Positions 5,828-13,477 of a DNA stretch of 30,439 nt are shown one piece after another. The position numbers and the translations under genes were made by a program. This stretch comes from Anaerolineales bacterium UBA5797 (GTDB lineage: Bacteria > Chloroflexota > Anaerolineae > Anaerolineales > Villigracilaceae). The notes beneath the pieces were generated by a model that was not told the DNA's origin, searched no databases, and saw only the letters and a list, made by a program, of their open reading frames with translations. Location: the NCBI GenBank assembly GCA_002418205.1, contig DIDP01000058.1:29861-60299 (forward strand). Direction: 5' to 3'. Numbering within the stretch: the stretch's first letter is position 1; each line of letters starts with the position of its first letter.

Positions 5828-6802
5828 TTACTGGGTCGGTTCCTGACTGTATAGTTCATTGAAAAGCGACTGGGCAAACTCCAACATTGCCTGCTGCTCA
5901 GAACCGGTGATCGAGGATTTCCCCCCCACACCTGAAAAGGTCAGGGTTACAAGCATACGGTCTGATACGCCTTTGGGGTCGGAGGCATCGATGGTTACCC
6001 GATCAAATCGAGCCGCCCAATCGAAAAACCGGCTGCGCTCGCTCGAAGAAAGCAACGAAGCGAACGTGCCCATTCGCCCGTCGGCGGGAGAGCATCGATT
6101 CCCGTACACCTCGCCGGAGAGGAAAACAGTCAGGTTATCGCAAAAACCAGCAATGCCGCCTTCGCGCTTCCAGGTCAGCGCCATCGAGGCAGGCTGGACG
6201 CGGGACCCATCTCCACTGACGTGATATTCATACTGAATGTTATCTGCTTCCAGCACAATGATCCGGCCGGGCGTGATCACTTCCGCACACATCACATCCT
6301 GCATGGCAACGCCCAGGCAGGAATCAGGAAACTGCACAGGCACATCGCTGACGACCGAAATATCGCCTTCCTTCAACCCAAGGTTTTGCGCCAGTTGACT
6401 GATGACGGCCTTCTCAGCAATGCCGCCCAATTGGGCATCCTGAGAGAGCACTGTTGACTCTCCACTCTCGTCGGTATGGACTTCATATTTCACACCGTCC
6501 GCCTCGAGAACGATCCGATATCCCGGCACCTGGGCTTGCGTACACATCACGCCGACGCGTTGCACGCCGAGACACCCATCCGGCCAGGTGACGGCTTCAG
6601 TGGAGACCAGGGAAATTTTATCGGCAGACAGGTTCAACGTCGCGGAAAGAAGCGTGATGGCGGCACTCTGTGCGGGGGTCATTTCCGATGGTCCCGTAGT
6701 GGGTTGTTCATCCGAATTCGCGGGCGGCTCAGTCATCATCTGAGGCGCGCAGGCTGAAACCAGCAAAATCAACACCGTCATAACGATCAAGTTTTTTCTC
6801 AT
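5828..6802 (-). CDS. Lipoprotein with two tandem cysteine-containing repeats, function unknown
   Basis: I do not recognise a characterised family. The 324-aa product has a lipoprotein signal peptide (lipobox VSAC, C18) and a short Pro/Thr/Glu linker. Two repeats of about 70 residues follow, each reading WPDGCLG or FPDSCLG, then MC, then PG, a VLEAD strand and a YE-(V/Y)-H strand. The paired cysteines suggest one disulfide per repeat. The C-terminal third (about 190-324) is a different domain with two further cysteines. The start at 6802 is chosen because AAAGGAG lies 6 nt upstream; the longer open frame has no such site. It is probably attached to the outer membrane face, converges with nirK and diverges from another lipoprotein gene. 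Confidence 0.8.
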   Translation of the reverse strand: MRKNLIVMTVLILLVSACAPQMMTEPPANSDEQPTTGPSEMTPAQSAAITLLSATLNLSADKISLVSTEAVTWPDGCLGVQRVGVMCTQAQVPGYRIVLEADGVKYEVHTDESGESTVLSQDAQLGGIAEKAVISQLAQNLGLKEGDISVVSDVPVQFPDSCLGVAMQDVMCAEVITPGRIIVLEADNIQYEYHVSGDGSRVQPASMALTWKREGGIAGFCDNLTVFLSGEVYGNRCSPADGRMGTFASLLSSSERSRFFDWAARFDRVTIDASDPKGVSDRMLVTLTFSGVGGKSSITGSEQQAMLEFAQSLFNELYSQEPTQ

Positions 6803-6858
6803 TCTTACTCCTTTACGTCGAGGACGACCAGTCAACAGGGAATGTTCCAAAACAAATG

Positions 6859-6864
6859 TATAAT
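6859..6864 (+). promoter_or_regulatory. -10 element of the second lipoprotein gene, leaderless start
   Basis: A perfect TATAAT ends 6 nt before the ATG at 6871, so the predicted start point is the A of that ATG. No good -35 is present at 16-18 nt. There is no Shine-Dalgarno sequence, in keeping with a leaderless transcript. Confidence 0.55.
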
Positions 6865-6870
6865 CGGCAA

Positions 6871-7479
6871 ATGAGCCGTAAAACTTTCATGTTACTCTTA
6901 ATAATTCTATCAGCCTGCGCGCCGAAAAGCGACCCCTCATTACAGGTGGAGCAGGCTGTTGCCGCAACCCTTGCCGCCCTGCCGCAGCCAACCACGCCTC
7001 CCCTGCCCACCCCCCAACCAACCGCAACTCAATTCGATCTGAGGGGCTTGTTTTGCGAATACCAGTTCTGCATCGGTCATCCGGCGGACATGGCATTTTT
7101 CGATGTGAGTGCGCAGAACAACCCTGCCTCGCCCAGCACCTATTCACAGGGGTTGATCGCGGCATTCAACGGGACTCTATTCATCCAGTTGATCTGGCAG
7201 TTGGCGCCGGGCACATCCGACCCGCAGTTCATGCTCGACCTCATATTGACACGGGATGTGGATACCCGCGTCGGCAACCTGGACGTGAAACTGATCCGCG
7301 ATATGAACGTGATCTACACCCCGATCACTTCCACCGCAACACCCGTCCTTCCGTTTGGTGCGTCTGCAGCCTGGATCTGCGGCGACCGCGCCTTTGCCTG
7401 GAAGGTCTATAGTCCGCGCGCCGAGAATACCCAGGCCCTGTTCGATGAGGCATTCAATCGTTTCGAGTGCAAACGATGA
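6871..7479 (+). CDS. Small lipoprotein, function unknown
   Basis: A 202-aa product with a lipoprotein signal (LSAC, C16), a short helix, and a Pro/Thr-rich linker (about residues 35-55). A globular part follows that begins with a CEYQFC cysteine pair and includes a WICGDRAFAWK segment near the end. I do not recognise the family. A longer open frame begins at ATG 6856, but that ATG overlaps the -10 box and would put five charged or polar residues before the signal peptide. The start at 6871 therefore seems right. The stop overlaps the start of the acetyltransferase gene (ATGA), so the two are probably co-translated. Confidence 0.75.
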   Translation: MSRKTFMLLLIILSACAPKSDPSLQVEQAVAATLAALPQPTTPPLPTPQPTATQFDLRGLFCEYQFCIGHPADMAFFDVSAQNNPASPSTYSQGLIAAFNGTLFIQLIWQLAPGTSDPQFMLDLILTRDVDTRVGNLDVKLIRDMNVIYTPITSTATPVLPFGASAAWICGDRAFAWKVYSPRAENTQALFDEAFNRFECKR

Positions 7480-8006
7480 TCAAATCGTTTGAAACCAAAC
7501 GTGGAACAATCGTCATTCGCGAAGCAAATCTGGCAGATGCAGGGCAATTTCGTGAACTACGACTCTTTGCGCTTCAAGAGAGTCCACTCGCCTTCGGTCA
7601 GGATTACGAGACCAGCCTCGATCATTCACCTGAATACTGGCAGGAGCGATTACGGGCGGATGACCATTCTGTTACGTTTGTTGCCCAACATGAACAAACC
7701 CTGATAGGGATGATGGGAATTACCCGTCGGCCGCTGCCAAAAGCCAGACATAGTGCAAAGATCATCGGGGTGTTTGTTCACCCGGATTGGAGGGGAATGC
7801 GCATTGCCGATTCGATGATAGGGATGTGCATCGAATGGGCACGCATGCATGGAGTGAATATCCTCAAGCTGGGCGTAATGTCCACGAACGAACCAGCCAT
7901 CCGCTGTTATGAACGATGCGGGTTCACTGTCTACGGAAAAGAGCCTCAAGCCATGTTTTATGAGGGGCAATATTACGATGCGGCTTTGATGTCCCGATTG
8001 TTGTAA
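7476..8006 (+). CDS. GNAT-family N-acetyltransferase
   Basis: A 176-aa protein with the GNAT fold: an N-terminal IVIREANLADAG strand-helix, the acetyl-CoA-binding motif A around VFVHPDWRGMRIADSMI, and the C-terminal NEPAIRCYERCGF segment. The motif A loop reads RGMRIA where RGxGIG is usual, so the last glycine is replaced. The substrate is unknown; many relatives act on small molecules or protein N-termini. It starts within the stop codon of the preceding lipoprotein gene and has no strong ribosome binding site of its own, which implies translational coupling. A GTG three codons upstream is a less likely start. Confidence 0.85.
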   Translation: MIKSFETKRGTIVIREANLADAGQFRELRLFALQESPLAFGQDYETSLDHSPEYWQERLRADDHSVTFVAQHEQTLIGMMGITRRPLPKARHSAKIIGVFVHPDWRGMRIADSMIGMCIEWARMHGVNILKLGVMSTNEPAIRCYERCGFTVYGKEPQAMFYEGQYYDAALMSRLL

Positions 8007-8036
8007 CCTTTTCTTATTTTCATTACCATCCTCCTA

Positions 8037-8065
8037 TTGTATTTGAAGTTCAAAATTGCTATAAT
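8037..8065 (+). promoter_or_regulatory. Promoter of the protease gene
   Basis: TTGTAT (8037-8042) and a perfect TATAAT (8060-8065) are separated by exactly 17 nt. The predicted start is near 8072, which leaves a leader of about 320 nt before the protease ATG at 8391. Confidence 0.75.
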
Positions 8066-8071
8066 TTAGGT

Positions 8072-8390
8072 AAATTTAATCTGATTTAATCCAAATCTTC
8101 ATTTATCAAATCGGATCTGTGCAAAATGGGGAGTGCAAAGGCATAGATGAGCGAGCCGTTTAGAGCAGACTCAGATGTTGCTATTTTCGAGGACCACACG
8201 CCACTTGCAACTCTGTATTAGGGACGTAAGGAGGTGCCTTGCTTTTCAGAAAATTTCGACCGTTGCCAAATCCAATTTCTCCTTTATCGACCCATAACCG
8301 CATAGCAAAAGGAGGTGACCGGCCACAATTGAACAATCGCGGCATGTGTTTGCTTTTAACCGTTTAACCTCTCAAAGGAGTGACCAAATC
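8072..8390 (+). promoter_or_regulatory. Long structured leader of the protease gene, candidate cis-regulatory RNA
   Basis: No gene of normal size lies in this stretch. GAGTGCAA (8131-8138) can pair with TTGCAACTC (8205-8213, one bulge), enclosing small hairpins (8140-8142 with 8155-8157, and 8164-8167 with 8179-8182). The same 5' segment, GCAAAGGCA (8135-8143), can instead pair with TGCCTTGC (8235-8242, one bulge). The two pairings exclude each other. AAGGAG at 8228-8233 can also pair with CTCCTT at 8279-8284. Strong Shine-Dalgarno-like stretches occur at 8228-8236 and 8309-8318. I could not match it to a known riboswitch. Confidence 0.45.
8239..8367 (+). CDS. Possible leader peptide upstream of the protease gene
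   Basis: A 42-codon frame opens with TTG two bases after AAGGAGGTG and stops with TAA 23 nt before the protease ATG. A second strong Shine-Dalgarno-like stretch (8309-8318) precedes an in-frame TTG at 8329. The predicted peptide is basic with a hydrophobic end (GMCLLLTV). Only the ribosome-binding-like sites support translation, and it may be chance. It is in a different frame from the protease. Confidence 0.25.
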   Translation: MLFRKFRPLPNPISPLSTHNRIAKGGDRPQLNNRGMCLLLTV

Positions 8391-11336
8391 ATGAAACGAA
8401 CTTTACGCAAGGGAGTCCGCATGGCTCTCCTCCTTATCCTGCTCTTCGCCCTCATCACCAATAGCTCGCCAGCAGGCGTAAGTGGAGCATCTGATGCCAG
8501 CACGGAAAACACCGACTTGATTGTGAAATCGAGCAACGGGATTGTCGAAAGCGTGAAACTTGCCGGTCTTTACCAGCAGGGCGATCCCCCTGGGGTCGAT
8601 CCCAAACTGATCCGACAATTGAAACAGAATGCGCGCGGTTCGGTCTCGATCAGCACCAATCAAAGCACAGACTTCGCGAGTTTCGTGCGCGTTAGCAAGG
8701 GCGGTGACCTGCAGCCAGGCAACCGTACAAACACCCCTCAAGGTAAAGCCAACGGATTCTTCAAGGACTATGGCGGCTTGTTCGGGGTCAAAGACCAGGC
8801 AAGCGAACTCAAACAACTCTCTTCCTTCACAGACAGCCAGGGCACCACTCACATATCCTACCAGCAGATTTATAAAGGAGTGCCTGTCTTCGCCGCCATA
8901 CTGCAGGCCCATCTGGATTCCAACAACGATCTCAGCGCCATGAACGGGGTTTTCGTTCCCGATATTTCTGTCAGCACATCCCCCTCTTTCAATGCAGAAC
9001 AGGCAGCAGAGAGGGCGGTTGCAGAAGTACTTGCAAATCCACCACAGAATGAAATGACCGGAGTTCCACTGGATCTTTCCTCATCAGGACTTTCTGCGGG
9101 CGCTCCAACACTCTACGTTTATCGGGATGGATTGCTCCAGGGCGTCGCCGGACCGAATTATCTGGTCTATGAGGTGGAAGTGACGAACGGTAGCAGTGTG
9201 CGGGAGATGGTTTACATCAATGCCTACGACGGCAAAATCGTCAATCGCATCTCACTTGTGGAGGACGCTTTGTTCCGCCGCCTCTACGAACAGAATACCG
9301 GAAACCAGGTCTGGCAGGAGGGCGATCCGTTCCCCGGCTCGCTTAATCAGGACCAGCAGAATATCGTCGACTTTAGTGGAGATGCCTACCATCACTTCTT
9401 TAACGCGTTCGGCGTGGACTCATTTGATGGTCTGGGATCGGAAATGATGTCGGTCAACAACGATCCCAGGATCAGTTGTCCCAACGCAAATTGGAACGGC
9501 ATAACGACAAACTATTGTAACGGAGTTACCGCCGATGATGTGGTCGCGCACGAATGGGGACATGCCTACACCGACTACACCCACAACTTGATCTACCAAT
9601 GGCAGTCCGGGGCTTTGAATGAGTCCTATTCCGATATTTGGGGCGAGGTGGTGGACATGTTGAACGGCGCAGGCACGGATGCGCCTGACACGGTCCGTTC
9701 CGTGAATGCCTGTTCGATCTACACCACACCGGTCCCACTGCTGACAATTAATAGCCCGGCTTCAATCGCTGGTGAGTATGCAGCCGGCGCAGCATCCTTC
9801 GGTCCATCATTGTCGAATCCGGGGATCGCAGGGAGCGTAGTGCTTGCAGACGACGGCACCGGTACAGCCAGCGATGCTTGTACTGCCCTGGTTAATGGAG
9901 CCGCCATCGCGGGAAATATCGCTTTGGTTGATCGCGGGGCTTGCGCCTTCACCATCAAGGTGAAAAACGCCCAAGACGCCGGGGCAGTTGGCGTCATCGT
10001 GGCTGATAATGTTCCGGGTCCTGTTGCAGGCATGGCGGGCGCTGATCCCACTATCACCATCCCATCCTTGCGTGTCACCCTCGATACCGGCAACACGATC
10101 AAAGGCGAACTGGCAAGTGGTGTCAATGCGACATTACACATCGTTGGCGGGAGCGCGCCAGAAGATTCCTATCGCTGGCTGATGGGCGAAGATGCGACCG
10201 CATTTGGCAGCGCCATTCGCGACATGTGGGCTCCCACCTGTAAATCGGACCCGGGCAAGGTAACCGACGCCGAATATCACTGCGCCACCAGCGATGGTGG
10301 CGGCGTACACACCAATTCGGGCGTACCCAACCATGGCTTTGCACTGTTGGTTGATGGCGGCACCTATAACGGTCATACGGTCAATGCGATTGGACTGGTA
10401 AAAGCCGCCCACCTTTACTGGCGGGCGCAATCCGTTTACCAGACACCCACCACAAATTTCAACGGTCATGCAGACGCGCTGCAAGCTTCCTGTCAGGATC
10501 TAATCGGTGTGCCGCTGGAAGGTTTGAGCACGTCGAGCACTCCAGCCGGACCGTCCGGTCAGGCAATCACAGCGGCTGACTGCGCGGCTGTTGACGAGAT
10601 GATCGCGGCCGTCGAACTGCGGGTCGATCCGTCAGCACAATGCAATTTCCAGCCGATCCTCCAGCAAAATCCACCTGCTTTGTGCGCGGAAACGAAAAAC
10701 CCGCCCAAGTTCTTCGTCGAAGACTTCGAGGATGGGCTGGGAGCCTGGACATTGACCAACCAGGGCGTATTCGCTGGTTGGCCCGGCCTGGATTGGACGC
10801 AGGCGACTACTCTGCCGGGCGGACTCTCCGGCTCTGCCGCATTTGGGGCTGATCCCAACGCCGGTAATTGCGATGGTGGCGCTGGCGATATCTCAGGCAT
10901 GATGAGCCTTGAGAGCCCCATCATACACATCCCGAACAGCAAGACCTTGGGTCCGCACTTCGTGACCTTCGAGCATTATGTGGCCACAGAGGCTGGATGG
11001 GATGGCGGTAACCTGAAGATCAGCGTCAACGGCGGACCTTATCAAGTGGTGCCACCTTCCGCCTATAAGTTCAACCCCTACAACACAACACTTCAAACCG
11101 CCGCCGCAGGTAACACCAACCCGCTGGCTGGTCAGCCCGGCTTCAGCGGCACGGATGGCGGCAGTCTTTTCGGAAGCTGGGGACAGTCTCAGGTCAACCT
11201 GACCATGCTGGGTGTCAAACCGGGCGATAATATTCGCCTGCGATTCGACATGGGCATGGACGGTTGTACCGGCAACGACGGATGGTACGTGGACAATGTC
11301 ACCGTTGCCGCTTGCAATGCCAGGAAGGAACCATAA
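8391..11336 (+). CDS. Secreted thermolysin-like metalloprotease (M4) with PA domain insertion
   Basis: Extracellular zinc endopeptidase of 981 aa. In order: a signal peptide (hydrophobic run at about 12-22), an FTP/PepSY-type inhibitory propeptide (about 95-210), and the M4 catalytic domain with H387-E-W-G-H391, then third zinc ligand E411 in GALNESYSD. A protease-associated (PA) domain follows (about 445-578). The rest of the M4 domain carries the transition-state histidine H640 in GVHTNSG. A C-terminal beta-sandwich (about 774-978) with DFEDGLGAW and a final DGWYVDNV resembles the carbohydrate- or substrate-binding domains on other secreted proteases. All catalytic residues are present. The start has AAAGGAG 10 nt upstream. 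No membrane or sortase anchor is visible. Confidence 0.93.
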   Translation: MKRTLRKGVRMALLLILLFALITNSSPAGVSGASDASTENTDLIVKSSNGIVESVKLAGLYQQGDPPGVDPKLIRQLKQNARGSVSISTNQSTDFASFVRVSKGGDLQPGNRTNTPQGKANGFFKDYGGLFGVKDQASELKQLSSFTDSQGTTHISYQQIYKGVPVFAAILQAHLDSNNDLSAMNGVFVPDISVSTSPSFNAEQAAERAVAEVLANPPQNEMTGVPLDLSSSGLSAGAPTLYVYRDGLLQGVAGPNYLVYEVEVTNGSSVREMVYINAYDGKIVNRISLVEDALFRRLYEQNTGNQVWQEGDPFPGSLNQDQQNIVDFSGDAYHHFFNAFGVDSFDGLGSEMMSVNNDPRISCPNANWNGITTNYCNGVTADDVVAHEWGHAYTDYTHNLIYQWQSGALNESYSDIWGEVVDMLNGAGTDAPDTVRSVNACSIYTTPVPLLTINSPASIAGEYAAGAASFGPSLSNPGIAGSVVLADDGTGTASDACTALVNGAAIAGNIALVDRGACAFTIKVKNAQDAGAVGVIVADNVPGPVAGMAGADPTITIPSLRVTLDTGNTIKGELASGVNATLHIVGGSAPEDSYRWLMGEDATAFGSAIRDMWAPTCKSDPGKVTDAEYHCATSDGGGVHTNSGVPNHGFALLVDGGTYNGHTVNAIGLVKAAHLYWRAQSVYQTPTTNFNGHADALQASCQDLIGVPLEGLSTSSTPAGPSGQAITAADCAAVDEMIAAVELRVDPSAQCNFQPILQQNPPALCAETKNPPKFFVEDFEDGLGAWTLTNQGVFAGWPGLDWTQATTLPGGLSGSAAFGADPNAGNCDGGAGDISGMMSLESPIIHIPNSKTLGPHFVTFEHYVATEAGWDGGNLKISVNGGPYQVVPPSAYKFNPYNTTLQTAAAGNTNPLAGQPGFSGTDGGSLFGSWGQSQVNLTMLGVKPGDNIRLRFDMGMDGCTGNDGWYVDNVTVAACNARKEP

Positions 11337-11365
11337 TTCCTTGCATTGTAACGATAAAACGCTGG

Positions 11366-11396
11366 GCCGGGCGCCGGTTTTTCTCCGGCGCCCGGC
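11366..11396. terminator. Strong bidirectional terminator hairpin
   Basis: A perfect 12-bp GC-rich stem (11366-11377 with 11385-11396, 7-nt loop) lies between the convergent protease and mazG genes. The plus-strand tail is AATTTAATTT, weaker than a plain T-run. The minus-strand side has CGTTTTATC a few bases on. Confidence 0.8.
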
Positions 11397-11452
11397 AATT
11401 TAATTTCATCTTTTTTGCCATAGGGCAATTGTGCATTTTTCACATGATGGAC

Positions 11453-12541
11453 TTATAAACCCTGAAGTTTGGCTTGATTCCAGAACGCATCCATCTCCTC
11501 CAGACTCAGGTCGGATAGATTTCGATCCTTCCTTTTTGCACTTTGTTCCACAAAAGCAAATCTTTTCCTAAACTTTGAATTCGTCCCCCTCAACGCAGAC
11601 TCCGCATCCACCTGCTTCCAGCGCGCCAGGTTGACCATGGCAAACAATAGGTCGCCAATTTCAGAGGCAAGTTCGAAGTCGGTTTCCGCCTTCTTGATCT
11701 CCTCAATCTCCTCCCTGACCTTGTCCAATACGCCTTCGATCTCGGGCCAGTCGAAGCCGACGCGGGCAGCGCGGTCCTGATATTCCTGTGCCTGGGTCAG
11801 TGCCGGTAATGCGATCGGGACGCCGTCCAATAATCCCTTTTCATTCTGCCCATTGTCCCTGCGTTCGGCTTCCTTCAACTTTTCCCAATTTGCCAGCACG
11901 CCATCCACGCCATCGAGCTTCAAGTCACCGAAGACGTGCGGATGCCGGCGAACGATCTTCGAATGGATTCCCTGGACCACCTGGTTGACGTTAAATTGCC
12001 TCTCCTCGTTGGCGATCTGGGATTGCAATACGATCTGCAACAACAGATCACCGAACTCTTCGCGCATATCGGCAAAATCGCCTGAGTCAATGGCAGAGAT
12101 CGCTTCATACGACTCTTCGAGTAGGTGTTTCCTCAATGTTGCATGGGTTTGTTCCTTGTCCCACGGACAGCCATCGGGCGCGCGCAAATGGGCGACGATC
12201 TCGGCAAAAGATTCGAAGGAAGTCCCCTCACCCAATGCAGGGATATACCAGCAGGTTTCGGCGGAGCAATTATCACCTCCCATTGCTTCAAGCATCTCCT
12301 CTTTCCACTTTCCACTTCCCACTACTGACACAGCATGTTCCTTCGGGTAGGTTGTCAGCAAAACCGACTTAAGGTGCGCAGACAGTTCGCTCGAATCCAC
12401 ACCGAGCAGCAACACTGGCATGTCAGGCGGATAAGGCGGAACATGCGCGGATGAAAGAGTCCGCGCTTCGAGCAGGATCAACCTCGAGGGTGGCGGGATA
12501 CGGAGCGCCTCAAAAACGGACGCCGCAAGAGAAAAGTCCAT
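11453..12541 (-). CDS. mazG: MazG nucleoside triphosphate pyrophosphohydrolase with truncated N-terminal methylase-like domain
   Basis: Hydrolyses (d)NTPs to monophosphate and pyrophosphate. Two MazG domains are visible with complete metal sites: E142-E143-x-x-E146 with E162-x-x-D165, and E277-E278-x-x-E281 with E294-x-x-D297. Residues 1 to about 78 resemble the second half of the tetrapyrrole-methylase domain of YabN-type fusion proteins, but the SAM-binding first half is missing. At 362 aa it is between MazG (about 260) and YabN (about 480). The start has AAAGGAG before it, and no in-frame coding sequence continues upstream. It is the last gene after rpsI with an 82-nt gap. A TACAAT at 12582-12577 could give it a promoter of its own, but no clear -35 is visible. 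Confidence 0.88.
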   Translation of the reverse strand: MDFSLAASVFEALRIPPPSRLILLEARTLSSAHVPPYPPDMPVLLLGVDSSELSAHLKSVLLTTYPKEHAVSVVGSGKWKEEMLEAMGGDNCSAETCWYIPALGEGTSFESFAEIVAHLRAPDGCPWDKEQTHATLRKHLLEESYEAISAIDSGDFADMREEFGDLLLQIVLQSQIANEERQFNVNQVVQGIHSKIVRRHPHVFGDLKLDGVDGVLANWEKLKEAERRDNGQNEKGLLDGVPIALPALTQAQEYQDRAARVGFDWPEIEGVLDKVREEIEEIKKAETDFELASEIGDLLFAMVNLARWKQVDAESALRGTNSKFRKRFAFVEQSAKRKDRNLSDLSLEEMDAFWNQAKLQGL

Positions 12542-12623
12542 GCGATCTCCTTTAAAACGAAAAACGTAACCCGTAGATTGTATCCCACGAATTACGAATT
12601 TCGCATCAGGTTTATGGGTCGAT

Positions 12624-13016
12624 TTAGCGCTTGGTGTAGGTCGGTGCCTTGCGGGCTTTCTTGAGACCGGGTTTCTTGCGTTCCTTCACACGGGCATCGC
12701 GGGTGAGCAAGCCGTGTTTGCGGAGCGCAGAGGTCCAATCGCCATTGAGCAGGACGAGCGCACGGGAGAGCCCCAAGCGTACAGCCTCAGTCTGACCGGA
12801 GACGCCGCCGCCCATCACCTTGACGGTAACATCATACTTCTGGGCGTCTTCACCGACCGCGGCGAACGCGCGCAGGATATCGCTCAGATCGCCCATGCGG
12901 GTGAAATAAGCGGTGGCATCCTTGTCGTTGACGGTGAACTGACCGGAACCGCCCATCAGGCGGACGCGCGCGGTGCTTTCCTTGCGGCGGCCAACAGCTT
13001 CGTAATATTGTGCCAT
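12624..13016 (-). CDS. rpsI: 30S ribosomal protein uS9
   Basis: A 130-aa small-subunit protein of usual length. It opens with AQYYEAVGRRKESTARVRL and ends with the family's basic tail, LKKARKAPTYTKR, which reaches the P-site tRNA in known ribosomes. AGGAAGAAG precedes the ATG. It follows rplM by 20 nt, the usual rplM-rpsI pair. Confidence 0.97.
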   Translation of the reverse strand: MAQYYEAVGRRKESTARVRLMGGSGQFTVNDKDATAYFTRMGDLSDILRAFAAVGEDAQKYDVTVKVMGGGVSGQTEAVRLGLSRALVLLNGDWTSALRKHGLLTRDARVKERKKPGLKKARKAPTYTKR

Positions 13017-13036
13017 ATTTCTTCTTCCTCTTTTCC

Positions 13037-13477
13037 CTACGCCAGCGGCTCGGGGTGATTCGTGCCATGCGGATGATCAGGACCTGCATAGATCTTCAAG
13101 CGCTTGAGCAGCGCGCGTCCCATTCGGTTGTGCGGCAGCATGCCCCAGACAGCCGCGCGCAGCACACGATCAGGGTGCTGCTGCAACTGGTCGCGCAGCG
13201 AAATGGACTTCAAGCCGCCCGGATAATTCGAGTGCTTGTGATACATCTTGGTTTCCATCTTTGTGCTGGTCTTCGTGCCAGTCACGGTCACGCGCTCGCA
13301 GTTGATGACGACCACATAATCGCCCATCTCCACGCCGGGCGTGAAGGTCGGCTTATGCTTGCCGAGCAGCACATGCGCAATACGGGTGGCGATGCGGCCC
13401 AGGTTCTGCCCGTTGGCATCCACCAGCACCCACTTGCGTTCGATCTCACTTGCTTTCGGATAGTACGACTTGTACAC
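13037..13477 (-). CDS. rplM: 50S ribosomal protein uL13
   Basis: A 146-aa large-subunit protein. The opening YYPKASEIERKWVLVDANGQ, the central GDYVVVINCERV and the WGMLPHNRMGR motif are diagnostic. The start codon is GTG at 13477, with GGAGA about 9 nt upstream; no ATG fits the conserved N-terminus. The first 32 nt overlap the 3' end of truA, so the two genes are translationally linked. Confidence 0.96.
   Translation of the reverse strand: MYKSYYPKASEIERKWVLVDANGQNLGRIATRIAHVLLGKHKPTFTPGVEMGDYVVVINCERVTVTGTKTSTKMETKMYHKHSNYPGGLKSISLRDQLQQHPDRVLRAAVWGMLPHNRMGRALLKRLKIYAGPDHPHGTNHPEPLA

Noticed and set aside
6839..6848. GGAATGTTCC palindrome in the divergent lipoprotein gap
   Set aside because: At ten bases with a 4-2-4 pattern it is short enough to be chance, and no regulator is linked to it.
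8120..8245. Resemblance to a cyclic-di-GMP-I (GEMM) riboswitch around GGGACGTAAGGAGG
   Set aside because: The GACGCAAAGCC core, the GNRA tetraloop hairpin and the receptor segment are not present in order, so the resemblance is only partial.
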